A DNA stretch of 64,000 nucleotides from the NCBI RefSeq assembly GCF_000719955.1, contig NZ_JOII01000026.1, positions 43,655-107,654 of the forward strand, read 5' to 3'. Made by a program: the position numbers and the translations under genes. Shown here in pieces: positions 27,296-38,051 of this stretch. This DNA comes from Streptomyces albidoflavus. GTDB taxonomy: Bacteria; Actinomycetota; Actinomycetes; Streptomycetales; Streptomycetaceae. The notes below the pieces were generated by a model. It was given only the letters and a program-made list of their open reading frames with translations. It did not search any database and had not been told where the DNA came from. Numbering within the stretch: position 1 is the first letter of the stretch; each line of letters opens with the position of its first letter.

Positions 27296-28834
27296 ATGAA
27301 GCGCACCAGCACCGCCCGAGAGCCGTACGCACCCCGCAGACCCCGCCGCGCGGCCGCCGCGCTCGCCGCGTCCGCGGCCGTCCTCGCCGCCCTGCTCACC
27401 CCGGCCACCGCCTCGGCGGCCCCCGCCCCGGCGGCCGCGACCCCGCTCCCCGCCGAACTGGAGACGATCCGCGCCGCCGAGGCCACCGCCCTCTACGGCG
27501 ACCCGGCCGAGCGCCCCCTGGACCAGCGCAAGAGCTCCCTCATCTCGCTCGGCGACAGCCAGATCTCCGGCGAGGGCGTCGGCAACTACGAACCGGGCAC
27601 CGACGGCCCCACCAACTGGTGCCACCGCTCCAAGGACGCCGCCGTCCACCGCACCAGCATCCCCGCCGACGTCACCTACAACGTCTCCTGCTCCGGCGCC
27701 AACTCCGCCAACATCCGCATCGGCGGCAGCCGCCAGTACGCCGACGAACTGGTCCAGAGCGACAGCCTCGCGATCAAGGCCCGCAACACCAGGATCAAGC
27801 AGGTCCTGGTGGTCGCCGGAGCCAACGACGACCTCCAGTTCGGCCCCGTCATGACCGACTGCGTCACCCGCTACCTGCTCCTCCAGGGCGCCTGCAACCC
27901 CAAGTACGACCCCGGCTGGCAGGGCCGCGTCGACGGCCTGATCCCCAAGGTCACCGCCACCCTCGGCGACCTCAAGAAGGTCATGGGCGACGCCGGTTAC
28001 GCGGACGGCTCCTACGAACTCGTCCTGATGAGCTACTCCAGCCCCATCACCCCCGACTTCCGCGACAACCCCAAGTTCCCCGGCAAGCTCCCCGGCGGCT
28101 GCGTGGGCTACGACGCGGACGCCCGCTGGGGCCGCGACACCGCCGTGCCCGCCTTCCAGAAGGGGCTGCGCACCGCCGCCCGCCAGGCCGGCGCCACCTA
28201 CCTCGACGGCTCCCGCCTCTTCCAGGGACACGAGGTCTGCACCGACAACACCTGGGTCCGCGGCCTGACCGTCGACCTCTCCAACCCCTTCCCGCCGGAC
28301 GCCAACTCCGTCCGCCAGTCCTTCCACCCCAACGGCCGCGGCCACGCCGCCTTCGCCGCCTGCCTCAGCGCCCTGCACGGCACCGGCCTGCGGGAGGCGA
28401 GCTGCGCCGACCCCGGCTCCACCGGCCAGCCGGTCCTGCGCGCCGGAGCCTGGGACGACGCCTTCAAGCCGCTGCGCGCCGGCACCGGCGTCTGCCTCGA
28501 CGCCAAGGGCGGCGACACCCTCAACGACACCGCCCTGATCGGCTGGGACTGCACCGGCACCCGCAACCAGGGCTGGTGGCAGAGCCCCGACACCGGCACC
28601 GTCCACATCGAGACCACCCACGACCGCTGCCTCGACGTCCCCGGCGCCGACTACCGCGCCGGCCGCGCCCTCGTCCTCTACGACTGCGCCGGCCAGCCCA
28701 ACCAGAAGTTCACCCGCACCGGCACCACCCTGCGCCCCACCGCCGCCCAGAACCTCTGCGTCACCCTGACCGCCAAGAACACCCCGGCCCGCCTCCAGAC
28801 CTGCGACGGCTCGGCCGCGCAGAGTCTGGCGTGA
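27296..28834 (+). CDS. Secreted SGNH hydrolase with ricin-type lectin domain
   Basis: A secreted esterase/lipase-type enzyme of 512 residues. The signal peptide (1 to about 42) has a basic n-region and ends TATASAAPA. The SGNH domain starts SLISLGDSQISGEG (nucleophile Ser in block I), with Gly/Asn in VLVVAGANDDLQF and the catalytic His in SFHPNGRGHAAF. The C-terminal 120 residues form one ricin B-type trefoil with CLDAKGGDTLNDTALIGWDCTG and CLDVPG; Cys residues suggest disulfides. The last QxW repeat ends QSLA instead of QSW, so the final strand may be altered. Probably acts on extracellular esters or polysaccharide, anchored by the lectin. Confidence 0.88.
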   Translation: MKRTSTAREPYAPRRPRRAAAALAASAAVLAALLTPATASAAPAPAAATPLPAELETIRAAEATALYGDPAERPLDQRKSSLISLGDSQISGEGVGNYEPGTDGPTNWCHRSKDAAVHRTSIPADVTYNVSCSGANSANIRIGGSRQYADELVQSDSLAIKARNTRIKQVLVVAGANDDLQFGPVMTDCVTRYLLLQGACNPKYDPGWQGRVDGLIPKVTATLGDLKKVMGDAGYADGSYELVLMSYSSPITPDFRDNPKFPGKLPGGCVGYDADARWGRDTAVPAFQKGLRTAARQAGATYLDGSRLFQGHEVCTDNTWVRGLTVDLSNPFPPDANSVRQSFHPNGRGHAAFAACLSALHGTGLREASCADPGSTGQPVLRAGAWDDAFKPLRAGTGVCLDAKGGDTLNDTALIGWDCTGTRNQGWWQSPDTGTVHIETTHDRCLDVPGADYRAGRALVLYDCAGQPNQKFTRTGTTLRPTAAQNLCVTLTAKNTPARLQTCDGSAAQSLA

Positions 28835-28866
28835 CGCCCGGTCCGTACTGAATCCCCGTACGGAAG

Positions 28867-28912
28867 CGTGTGGCCCCGTCCCGCCGGAAGTCCGGCGGGA
28901 CGGGGCCACACG
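28867..28912. terminator. Bidirectional hairpin, 21-bp perfect arms
   Basis: Arms 28867-28887 and 28892-28912 with loop AAGT, between the convergent SGNH and class I fumarase genes. Confidence 0.92.
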
Positions 28913-28928
28913 TCCGCGCGAGGGGTGG

Positions 28929-30605
<1,677 letters not shown>

Positions 30606-30667
30606 TCCTCACTCAAGGGTCGCTGGCTGTCCTCCCTCGGGCAGCGTCCACCAGCGTAAGACGCGCC

Positions 30668-30715
30668 GAAGACCCCGGTCCTGTGAGGTAAGGCTCACTT
30701 GGCACCGGGGCCTTC
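30668..30715 (-). terminator. Hairpin terminator of the subtilase gene
   Basis: Arms 30668-30679 and 30704-30715 (one mismatch) enclose a second 5-bp stem (30683-30687 with 30694-30698), just after the peptidase stop on the minus strand. Confidence 0.7.
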
Positions 30716-30726
30716 GACGGGCGGGG

Positions 30727-33366
30727 TCAGCGGGTGACCGCGGCCTCCAGAGTGAAGGGCGCGGAGAAGACCGGCGTGGTCCGCCGGGACTCCACGACCA
30801 GCTCCCAGACGCCCGGCTTCGGGTCGGCGTAGGAGCGGCCCTCGGGGGCGCAGCCGTAGCCGTCGTAGTAGCTGCTGTAGCAGGAGAGGGTGCCCGCGGC
30901 CACCTTCTCCGCCGACATGCCGGTCGGGCCGAAGGCCCACCAGCGGATCTGGCTGCCCTCGGGGGCGCCGGAGAGCTTCACGTCGAGGCTCTTGGTGCCC
31001 TCGGGGACGACCACGGTGTAGTGGGTGGTGCCGTTCCGCTCGGAGACGCCCGTCACCTTCCAGCCGTCGGTCAGGTCGGCCCCGGCCTCGACGGCGAGCA
31101 TGGCGTGCTGGTCGACGGCCTTGGTGGCGGGGTTGTCGATCGTCAGCACGGCGCTGTGGACACCGGCGGTACGCGGCTTCGCCGTGACCTTGACCGTGGT
31201 CGGCACCCCCTTGGCCAGCTTCACGGTGCGCGGCACGGAGAAGGAGCCGGTGTCACCGGTCAGGTCCAGCTTGTACGGGGCGCTGCCGGCCTTGCCGGAG
31301 GTGCGGGTCAGCGTCACCTCGTAGGTTCGGGACTCGCCGGGCTTCTGGCCGCCCGTGGTGGGCGCGCAGGAGTTGAAGACGCCGCTGCCGGTGTGCGGGG
31401 TGACCAGCTGGCCGGAGAGCGGGGTGCAGACGGGGGCGGAGACGGTCACGGCGTCGCCGGTGCCGTTCCGCTTCTCCAGGTGCTTCCAGGCGCCGGCCAC
31501 GTCGAACTGGCCGCGGCCCTGGGCGATGGCGGTGACCCCGCGGATCGGCGCGGCCGAGGAGTAGATCGCGGCGCGCAGCTCGGCCGGGGAGGGGGCGAGG
31601 CGCTTCTGCCCGGCGGCGGAGAGGAGCAGGGCGGCGGCGCCGGTGGCCTGCGGGGAGGCCATCGAGGTCCCGTTCATCATCGAGTAGCCGGCGGGCAGGG
31701 TGTAGCCGGTCTCGGCGACCGAGGTGGGCGCGATCCAGCTCGGGGTCGGGGCGACGGCCGAGCCGGGCGCGGTGATGTCGGGCTTGAAGCCGCCGTCCTC
31801 GCGGGGGCCGCGCGAGGAGAACGGGAAGATGTCCCGCTTCGCCTTGACCTCGGAGCCGTAGTTGGCCCAGTAGGTGTCGGCCGAGACCGAGGCGCCGACG
31901 CTGACCACCTGGTCGGCGGCGGTCGGGTCGCCGATGGTGTTGGCGCCGGCGCCGGAGTTGCCGCCGGAGATGAAGAGCTGGACGCCGGACTCCTCGACGA
32001 GCCGGTTGTAGACCAGCGCGCGGGCGCTCTGCCCGTCGTTGAACTCGGGCGACGACCCGATCGACATGTTGATGACGTCGACGCCGTGGTCGTGGGCGAG
32101 GTCGATCATGCCGTCGGTCAGCGCGGCGCTGGAGCAGCCCAGCGAGTGGCAGGCGCGCATGGAGACCAGCTTCGCGCCGGGCGCCTGGCCGTCCATCTTC
32201 CCGCCGAACATGCCGTGGGCGGCGGTGATGCCCGCGACGTGGGTGCCGTGCGCCACGTCGATGTAGTTGAGCGCGACGCCGATCACCGAGGAGGAGAGCA
32301 TGTCCCGCTTGACCTGCACGGTGAAGGGGACGCTCTCGTTGATCCCGGTCGCCGGGTCGTCCTTGCCGAGGAAGCCGACCTGGTGCTTCTCCGCGTACGG
32401 GCGCATCAGCTCCTCGTCGGTGAAGTCGAGGTCGCCGTCGGTGTCCACCCGGACCGCGTCGTCCCCGTCGTGGTGCAGCACGCCGATCTTGCCGGTGAAG
32501 CCGTTGGGCAGGGTGTTGGTCTTGGCGCTGAACCGCAGCCCCTCCTCCTCGGGCAGCGTCCAGACGTTCCCGGTGTCCGGGTCGGTGTACTTCGGGCCGC
32601 TCACCTGGCGGGAGACGAGTTGCCAGGTGTTGTCGAAGAGCATGTCGATGAAGTTGTTCGGGTCGGTGCCCGTCACCGTGTCGACCAGCTTGCGCTCACC
32701 CGTGGTGGTCTTCGCCAGCGCCGGGTGGGTCGGGTCGACACCGCTGTCCATGATGCCGATGGTCACGCCGCGGCCGTCGTACGTCTTGTGCCGCTTCTTG
32801 AAGTCGGCCGACCCGGTCTCGCCGGTCGGCATGTACGGGTTGGCGTCCGGGGTCTTCGCGGACGGGCCGGCCGGCAGCTTCCTGGCGCCGGAGCCGCCCT
32901 TGCCTCCGTGCCCCTTGCCGGTCAGCTCGCCGTCGGGGCGGACGTCCTCCAGCTGGAGCAGTTCGTCGGCGTCGACCGCGACCACGCCGTCCAGCGCGAG
33001 GAGCGCGTCGACCGTGGCGAAGGGGGCGTTCACCTTGACGTAGCCGACCTCGGCGTCGGTCCGGGTCACCTCGGCGCCGAGCGCCGCGATCTCCTCCGCC
33101 ACCGCCGCCGTCCGGCCCTCCTGGACCGCGACGATCAGGGTGACGAAGTCCGGGGTGGCGCGCAGCGCGTCCGGCTGCGCGGAACGGGCCCGGCTCTGCT
33201 GCTGGTACTGCTTGATCAGTGCCCGGTCGTGCGCGCCCAGCTTGTCGGCGGCGGCGACGGGCTGCGGGGCGGGGGCCGCCGCGGCGGGGAGGGCGGAGAC
33301 GGAGAGCGTGCCCGCGGCCAGCGCGGCGGTGGCTATCGCCGCGACGGTGGGTCTGAGAAACGGCAT
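30727..33366 (-). CDS. Secreted S8 family serine protease (subtilase)
   Basis: An extracellular protease of 879 residues. Signal peptide 1 to about 33 (AAIATAALAAGTLSVSALPAAAA), an inhibitor-like propeptide to about 180 (DFVTLIVAVQEGRT, then AEVGYVKVNAPFATVDALLAL), then the catalytic domain with Asp in GIMDSGVDPTHP (about 207), His in VAHGTHVAGITAAHG (about 375) and Ser in NGTSMASPQATGAAALL (about 565). An insertion of some 130 residues separates the Asp and His motifs. The C-terminal 250 residues look like beta-sandwich domains. ATG 33366 is preceded by TAAGGA. It probably digests proteins for nutrition; the target is not known. Confidence 0.93.
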   Translation of the reverse strand: MPFLRPTVAAIATAALAAGTLSVSALPAAAAPAPQPVAAADKLGAHDRALIKQYQQQSRARSAQPDALRATPDFVTLIVAVQEGRTAAVAEEIAALGAEVTRTDAEVGYVKVNAPFATVDALLALDGVVAVDADELLQLEDVRPDGELTGKGHGGKGGSGARKLPAGPSAKTPDANPYMPTGETGSADFKKRHKTYDGRGVTIGIMDSGVDPTHPALAKTTTGERKLVDTVTGTDPNNFIDMLFDNTWQLVSRQVSGPKYTDPDTGNVWTLPEEEGLRFSAKTNTLPNGFTGKIGVLHHDGDDAVRVDTDGDLDFTDEELMRPYAEKHQVGFLGKDDPATGINESVPFTVQVKRDMLSSSVIGVALNYIDVAHGTHVAGITAAHGMFGGKMDGQAPGAKLVSMRACHSLGCSSAALTDGMIDLAHDHGVDVINMSIGSSPEFNDGQSARALVYNRLVEESGVQLFISGGNSGAGANTIGDPTAADQVVSVGASVSADTYWANYGSEVKAKRDIFPFSSRGPREDGGFKPDITAPGSAVAPTPSWIAPTSVAETGYTLPAGYSMMNGTSMASPQATGAAALLLSAAGQKRLAPSPAELRAAIYSSAAPIRGVTAIAQGRGQFDVAGAWKHLEKRNGTGDAVTVSAPVCTPLSGQLVTPHTGSGVFNSCAPTTGGQKPGESRTYEVTLTRTSGKAGSAPYKLDLTGDTGSFSVPRTVKLAKGVPTTVKVTAKPRTAGVHSAVLTIDNPATKAVDQHAMLAVEAGADLTDGWKVTGVSERNGTTHYTVVVPEGTKSLDVKLSGAPEGSQIRWWAFGPTGMSAEKVAAGTLSCYSSYYDGYGCAPEGRSYADPKPGVWELVVESRRTTPVFSAPFTLEAAVTR

Positions 33367-33607
33367 GAGTGTCCTTACACGACTTCGATGACGTCCGGGG
33401 GACCTCGAACAGCGCCACCGTGCCACGGAGCGAGCCCCCGAATAACCGTCCTCACCTGGCGGTTCGATGCCTTGTCGTAAAAGCGACAGCGGCGGCGACC
33501 GCGACAACATCCGCTCACGGCAAGGGCGTTCGTGTACGACCGGAGGCCCCTCCTCGCGCCGGGCGCACCCCCGCCCCCGCGACCCGGCCGGACCGCCCCG
33601 GCTCCTC
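33367..33607. other. Intergenic region between regulator and subtilase
   Basis: 241 bases, containing the promoter of the minus-strand subtilase gene in its left part (an AT-richer stretch at 33380-33490). The regulator gene on the right is also on the minus strand and ends at 33608, so it could act locally on the protease. Confidence 0.35.
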
Positions 33608-34594
33608 TCACAGCCAGTGCAACTGCGCCGCACGCCACCCCAGTTGGAGTCGTGTCTGCGCCCCCGCCAGCGCCAGCAGCCGGTGCACCCGCCGCTGCAC
33701 GGTCCGCATGCTCAGCCCGAGCTGGGAGGCGACCGCCCGGTCCGTGTAACCCGCCAGCAACAGGGAGAGCAGATGCTGGTCGTCCGAGGAGAGCGGGCCG
33801 TCCGCCACCACCTGGAGCGCCGCCGGGACCGGCAGGGCCGACTCCCACACCTTGTGGAAGAGCCACACCATCGCCTCCAGGACCAGGCCCTCGCGCAGCA
33901 CCGCCCGGGGCACGGGGGTGTGCTGCTCCCTGGGCAGCAGCAGGCCGCGCCGCCGGTCGGAGAGGACCAGCTTGAAGGGGACCTCCACCGTCACCCGCAT
34001 CTCCTCGCCCAGCGCCGCCCACTCCTCCAGCAGCAGCGGCGAGTCCGAACTGCCCGGCTCCAGCCGCGCCCGCTCGTAGACCACCCGGTACCGCACGCCC
34101 GCGTCCAGGGCGTCCCGCTGGCCCGCGTTGGCCTCGGCCGGAACCGCCACCGCCGGGCCGCCGGTCAGGCAGAGGATCTCCTCGCGGGCCTCCCGCTGGA
34201 GCCGCGCGTACCGCTCGGCGACCTGCCGCGCCCCCTCCACCACCTCCACCGACTCCCCGGCCCCCGCCCCGTCGCCGAACTCGCGCGCCAGGCGCTCCAC
34301 CGCCAGCCGGGTCCGGCGCAGTTCGTCCATCCGCTCCAGGACCCGCAGCCCCAGCGAGACCTCCGGCGGTGCCGCGCGCACCGCCCCCGGCCCGGCCGGG
34401 CCGTCCTCGGCGAGCCCCGAGGCCAGCAGGGCGCCCAGCGCCGCCGCCACCCGCTCCTCGGGCAGGCCGGTGCGGGCGGCCAGCTCCGCGGCGTCCCGGG
34501 CCGGCGCCGCCAACAGCGCCAGATAGATCCGCTCCTGGCCCGCGTCGAGCCCGATCCCCTCCAGCAACGCCCCGCCCCTTCCGCCCCAGGTCAC
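33608..34594 (-). CDS. TrmB/LuxR-type helix-turn-helix regulator
   Basis: A transcription factor of 328 residues. The N-terminus (LDAGQERIYLALLAAPARDAAELAARTGLPEERVAAALGALLASGL) is a TrmB-like winged helix, the middle part is a ligand/phospholipase-like region (about 120-250) and the C-terminus is a LuxR-type HTH (LSSDDQHLLSLLLAGYTDRAVASQLGLSMRTVQRRVHRLLALAGAQTR). This combination is common in Streptomyces regulators next to secreted enzymes; here a subtilase gene follows on the same strand. The start is uncertain: GTG 34594 is chosen because sequence before it is disordered, but the frame is open to an ATG at 34735. Confidence 0.82.
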   Translation of the reverse strand: MTWGGRGGALLEGIGLDAGQERIYLALLAAPARDAAELAARTGLPEERVAAALGALLASGLAEDGPAGPGAVRAAPPEVSLGLRVLERMDELRRTRLAVERLAREFGDGAGAGESVEVVEGARQVAERYARLQREAREEILCLTGGPAVAVPAEANAGQRDALDAGVRYRVVYERARLEPGSSDSPLLLEEWAALGEEMRVTVEVPFKLVLSDRRRGLLLPREQHTPVPRAVLREGLVLEAMVWLFHKVWESALPVPAALQVVADGPLSSDDQHLLSLLLAGYTDRAVASQLGLSMRTVQRRVHRLLALAGAQTRLQLGWRAAQLHWL

Positions 34595-34755
34595 CCGGTA
34601 CCCGGAGACACCCCGGGCGGACTCACCCTTCCGCCGGGGATCACCCGGCGCAAGAGCCGCCCGCCCACGCCACCGGAACTCACCTCCGGTTACTCCTCCG
34701 GAACATGACAGAGCGTCTAATCTGGCCTGGACCACGGAGTGACAGGGGGAGTGGG

Positions 34756-36678
34756 ATGCGCGACGAAGACGGGGCCGGCCAGGCCGGTGACGGGGCCGCG
34801 TCCGAGCCGCTCGCCCCCTACACCGTGATCCAGGACCGCTTCGAGCTGCGAGAGACGATCGGCAGCGGCGGAATGGGCGAGGTCAGGAGGGCGTACGACC
34901 GGAGGCTGGACCGCTTCGTCGCCATGAAAGGGCTGCTCGGCCACACCGGGAGGTCCGCCGACACGCAGCAGGCGGCGAGGGACCGGGCCCGGCGCGAGGC
35001 CAAGGCCCTGGCCAAGGTCGAGCACCAGAACGTGGTGACCGTCCACGACCAGGTCGAGACCGACGACCAGGTCTGGATCGTGATGAAGCTGCTCGAAGGC
35101 CGGTCGCTGGCCGACCTGCTGCGCCACGAACGGGTCCTGGGTGTGCCCCGCGCCGCCGACATCGGCCTCCAGATCCTCCACGGCCTCCAGGCGGTGCACC
35201 GGGCAGGGGTCGTGCACCGCGACGTGAAGCCGGGCAACGTCCTCGTCCGCGACGGGGGCCGGGCGATCCTGGTGGACTTCGGCATCGCCTCCATCGCCGG
35301 CGCGAACAAGCTGACCAAGCTCGGCGTCCCCATCGGCACGCCCCCCTACATGGCCCCCGAACTCTTCGCCCCCGCCTCCCCGGGCCCCAAGTCCGCCTCC
35401 GACCTGTGGGCGCTGGGGGTCACCCTGTACGAGATGGCCGAGGGGCGCCTGCCCTTCCGCGGCCACGAGGTCTGGGAGATCCAGGAGAACATCCGCAGCA
35501 CCCCCGAGCCGCCCTACCGCTACTCGGGCCCGCTCGCCCCGGTCATCCAGGGCCTCCTCGACCCCGACAAGGACCGCCGCCTCGACGCCGGCACGGCCGA
35601 GGCGATGCTGCGCGAAGTCCTGCGCGACCCGGACCTCCCGGCAGCCCCCCTGCCCGAACAGCCCACCCAGGCCGCGGCCCCCGACTTCACGCCGGACCCC
35701 GAGCCCGCCGCGCCGGTCCCGGTGGCGGCGCCGGAGGAGCCTTCGGTCGCGCGGGAGGAGAAGCAGGGCGGCGGCCGCCGGGGCTGGAAGACGGGGCTGG
35801 CCGTGGTGCTGGCGGCCGTGCTGGCCGGGGGAGGCTGGTACTTCTCGCGGGACGGCGAGCCGTCGGGGTCGTCCGGCAGCGGGAGTGAACCGGCCGCGAC
35901 CGCCGCGGAGAAGCGGTGGGAGAAGTGGCGGAGCGCCAACGAGGTCCTGCGTGTCGGCGTCAAGAAGGATCAGCCCCAGCTCAGTGAGGAGAAGGACGGG
36001 GAATACCAGGGCTTCGACATCTCCATGGCCCTCGCCATCGCCAAAGCCCTGGGCTACGAGAAGGGCGACGTGCTGTTCGTCCCGGTGAACACCGAGAACC
36101 GGTCCACCATGCTGGACAACAAGCGGGCACATCTGATTGTGGCTTCGTACAGCATCACCGATGAACGCGAGAAGGAAGTCGACTTCGTAGGGCCCTACTT
36201 CCGAGCGGGGCGGACGTTCCTCGTCCGCGAGAAGTCCACGCAGTACGACCTTCGCAGTGCCGCCGACATCAAGCAGAAGGACGTCCGGGTGTGCACGGCG
36301 GCCCACTCGACCTACGAGCGCCACCTCAAGGAGGGCGGGTACAAGGCGTACGCGCCCCAGCCCGCCAGTTACGAAACGTGTGTGGACAAGCTGCTGGACG
36401 AAACGGCCGACGTGTACGCGGTCGCCTCCGACGACGTCCTCCTCGCCGGACTCGCCTACGAGAAGCGGGGCCAGGTGAGGCTGCTGGACAGCGGTGCGGG
36501 GACGGAGGAGTACGGCGTGGCCATGCGGCCCGAGGACCAGCCGCTGAAGGGCAAGGTGTGTACGGCGCTGCGGCAGATCATCACCAGCGGTGAGTGGGAC
36601 CGCATGTACAAGGACCACCTGGCCGTCCTGAACCTGCCGCCCTGGGACGCCCCCGATCCGCCCAAGTGCGGCGCGTGA
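34756..36678 (+). CDS. Receptor Ser/Thr kinase fused to a periplasmic-type amino-acid-binding domain
   Basis: A membrane kinase of 640 residues. The cytosolic Hanks-type kinase domain (about 28-290) is complete: GSGGMGEV loop, Lys58 in VAMKG, catalytic HRDVKPGN (154-161), DFG 174-176 and APE 200-202. A Pro-rich linker (290-335), one membrane helix (about 346-363) and an extracellular family 3 solute-binding domain (about 394-632) follow, the latter beginning LRVGVKKDQPQLSE with EYQGFDISMALAIAKALGY and DFVGPYFRAGRTFLV. Three cysteines lie outside. The domain order suggests that binding of an amino acid or similar ligand regulates phosphorylation. ATG 34756 follows AGGGGGA. Confidence 0.92.
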   Translation: MRDEDGAGQAGDGAASEPLAPYTVIQDRFELRETIGSGGMGEVRRAYDRRLDRFVAMKGLLGHTGRSADTQQAARDRARREAKALAKVEHQNVVTVHDQVETDDQVWIVMKLLEGRSLADLLRHERVLGVPRAADIGLQILHGLQAVHRAGVVHRDVKPGNVLVRDGGRAILVDFGIASIAGANKLTKLGVPIGTPPYMAPELFAPASPGPKSASDLWALGVTLYEMAEGRLPFRGHEVWEIQENIRSTPEPPYRYSGPLAPVIQGLLDPDKDRRLDAGTAEAMLREVLRDPDLPAAPLPEQPTQAAAPDFTPDPEPAAPVPVAAPEEPSVAREEKQGGGRRGWKTGLAVVLAAVLAGGGWYFSRDGEPSGSSGSGSEPAATAAEKRWEKWRSANEVLRVGVKKDQPQLSEEKDGEYQGFDISMALAIAKALGYEKGDVLFVPVNTENRSTMLDNKRAHLIVASYSITDEREKEVDFVGPYFRAGRTFLVREKSTQYDLRSAADIKQKDVRVCTAAHSTYERHLKEGGYKAYAPQPASYETCVDKLLDETADVYAVASDDVLLAGLAYEKRGQVRLLDSGAGTEEYGVAMRPEDQPLKGKVCTALRQIITSGEWDRMYKDHLAVLNLPPWDAPDPPKCGA

Positions 36679-36771
36679 CGGCCGGTCCGCCCGCGTACGG
36701 GACCGAGTTCGGCCGAATCGTTTCGACGCCATCCCTGGTCGCGATCTATCGCGTCTGGGTACCCTGGTGGG

Positions 36772-37443
36772 GTGGACCTCCAGAAGCAGCCCCAGAGCTC
36801 ATCCGAAGCGGCCCAGCCGGCCCGGCCCACGGCGGAGGCCGAGCTGCGTGCCTCGGACGCCGACCGCGACCGCATCGCCGACCTCCTGCGCGACGCCCTC
36901 GCCGAGGGCCGCCTGACCGCCGAGGAGCACTCCGAGCGCATCGACGGGGTCTACGCGGCCCGCACCCTCGGTGAACTGGAGCCCCTCGTCCGGGACTTGC
37001 CGGGCGCCCGGCCCGCCCAGGCCCCCGCGCCCGGCCCGGGCACGGTCCCGGCCGAGCCGGACGAGAACCTGGTCGCGGTCTTCTCCAGCGCCGTCCGCAA
37101 GGGCCGCTGGCGCCCCGGCCGCCGCACCCACGCGTACGCGGTCTTCGGGAACGTCGAGATCGACCTCAGCGAGGCCCTGTTCGAGTACCAGCACGTCGTG
37201 ATCAAGGCGTTCTCCGTCTTCGGGAACGTCGAGGTGACGGTCCCCGAGAACGTCACCCTGCGCGGCTCCGGCAGCGGCATCCTCGGCAACTGGGAGATCG
37301 ACCACCTGGAGTCCCCCGAGCCCGGTGCCCCGGTCGTCCAGATCACCGGCGTGGCCGTCCTCGGGAACGTCGAGGCCAAGCCGAAGCGCGGCTCGATCCT
37401 GCGCGATCTGCACCACAAGATGCGTAAGCATCTGGGCAGTTGA
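36772..37443 (+). CDS. DUF1707 protein with LiaF-like C-terminal domain
   Basis: A 223-residue soluble protein. Residues about 24-78 (LRASDADRDRIADLLRDALAEGRLTAEEHSERIDGVYAARTLGELEPLVRDLP) are a DUF1707 (SHOCT-like) helical unit; residues 100-200 form a beta-helix-like domain with the repeated AVFGNVEIDL, SVFGNVEVTV and AVLGNVEAK pattern typical of DUF2154/LiaF C-terminal domains. LiaF-type domains regulate membrane-stress sensors in Firmicutes. It follows the receptor kinase gene by 93 bases on the same strand, but with a separate start GTG 36772; a functional link is only suggested. Confidence 0.88.
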   Translation: MDLQKQPQSSSEAAQPARPTAEAELRASDADRDRIADLLRDALAEGRLTAEEHSERIDGVYAARTLGELEPLVRDLPGARPAQAPAPGPGTVPAEPDENLVAVFSSAVRKGRWRPGRRTHAYAVFGNVEIDLSEALFEYQHVVIKAFSVFGNVEVTVPENVTLRGSGSGILGNWEIDHLESPEPGAPVVQITGVAVLGNVEAKPKRGSILRDLHHKMRKHLGS

Positions 37444-37450
37444 GGCCGGT

Positions 37451-37478
37451 GCCCGGTCACCGTGTCCGATGACCGGGC
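37451..37478 (+). terminator. Hairpin terminator after the DUF1707 gene
   Basis: Nine-base perfect arms at 37451-37459 and 37470-37478, eight bases after the stop. Confidence 0.65.
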
Positions 37479-37587
37479 GGACACGTCCTGACGGCGGTGC
37501 ACGCCAACGCAGTGCATAGGCCCGCGCACAGCGGGTATTGCTTGGGGCATCGCCGCTCGCTCGCGAAGCCGTCGTCAGGAGTAGACC

Positions 37588-37947
37588 GTGCAGCATCCGC
37601 CGCATCAGTCCCTGGTCGCCACCGTGCCGCCCCAGCGGGTGCCCGCGCGAGAGCGCGACCAGGACACCCCATGGCATTCGGATGCCGTCTGCCGCAGGGA
37701 TGAAGCGGGCCTCTTCTTCGCCCCGTCCAAGGAGCCCACCGCGGCCCGCCTCGCCCGCGAGGAGGCCGCCAAGCGGGTCTGTGCCCAGTGTCCCGTCATG
37801 ATCCAGTGCCGGGAGCACGCCCTGCTCCAGCCCGAGCCCTACGGCGTCTGGGGCGGCCTCACCGCCGCCGAGCGCCGCGTGGTCCTGGCCCGTCGCAGGC
37901 GCCGCGACCTCGACCTCACCTCCGGCCCGATAGCCGCCGCGGGCTGA
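37588..37947 (+). CDS. WhiB-like iron-sulfur transcription factor
   Basis: A small redox-active regulator of 119 residues, specific to actinobacteria. The four cluster cysteines are in DAVCRRDEAG, RVCAQC and IQCREHAL, followed by the GVWGGLTAAERR turn and a basic RRRRRD tail. Wbl proteins bind the principal sigma factor and modulate development or stress promoters. By its place near glpX it may correspond to WblI of S. coelicolor, which I recall but could not verify, so no symbol is assigned. GTG 37588 follows AGGAG with a six-base spacer. Confidence 0.93.
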   Translation: MQHPPHQSLVATVPPQRVPARERDQDTPWHSDAVCRRDEAGLFFAPSKEPTAARLAREEAAKRVCAQCPVMIQCREHALLQPEPYGVWGGLTAAERRVVLARRRRRDLDLTSGPIAAAG

Positions 37948-37958
37948 GGCCCGCAGAG

Positions 37959-37994
37959 CGAAGGGGCGCCCCTCCGGCGGGGGGCGCCCCTTCG
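37959..37994. terminator. Bidirectional hairpin between wbl and glpX
   Basis: Perfect 14-bp arms at 37959-37972 and 37981-37994, between convergent genes. Confidence 0.88.
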
Positions 37995-38051
37995 TCGTGC
38001 TCGCGCGGGTGCCGCCGCACACGGCGCCCCGCGGGTGGTGCTGCCCTGCTG

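Noticed and set aside
28780..28851. Frameshift at the end of the SGNH-lectin gene (QSLA instead of QSW)
   Set aside because: A shift would restore a Trp but the alternative frame gives no convincing continuation; left as natural variation.
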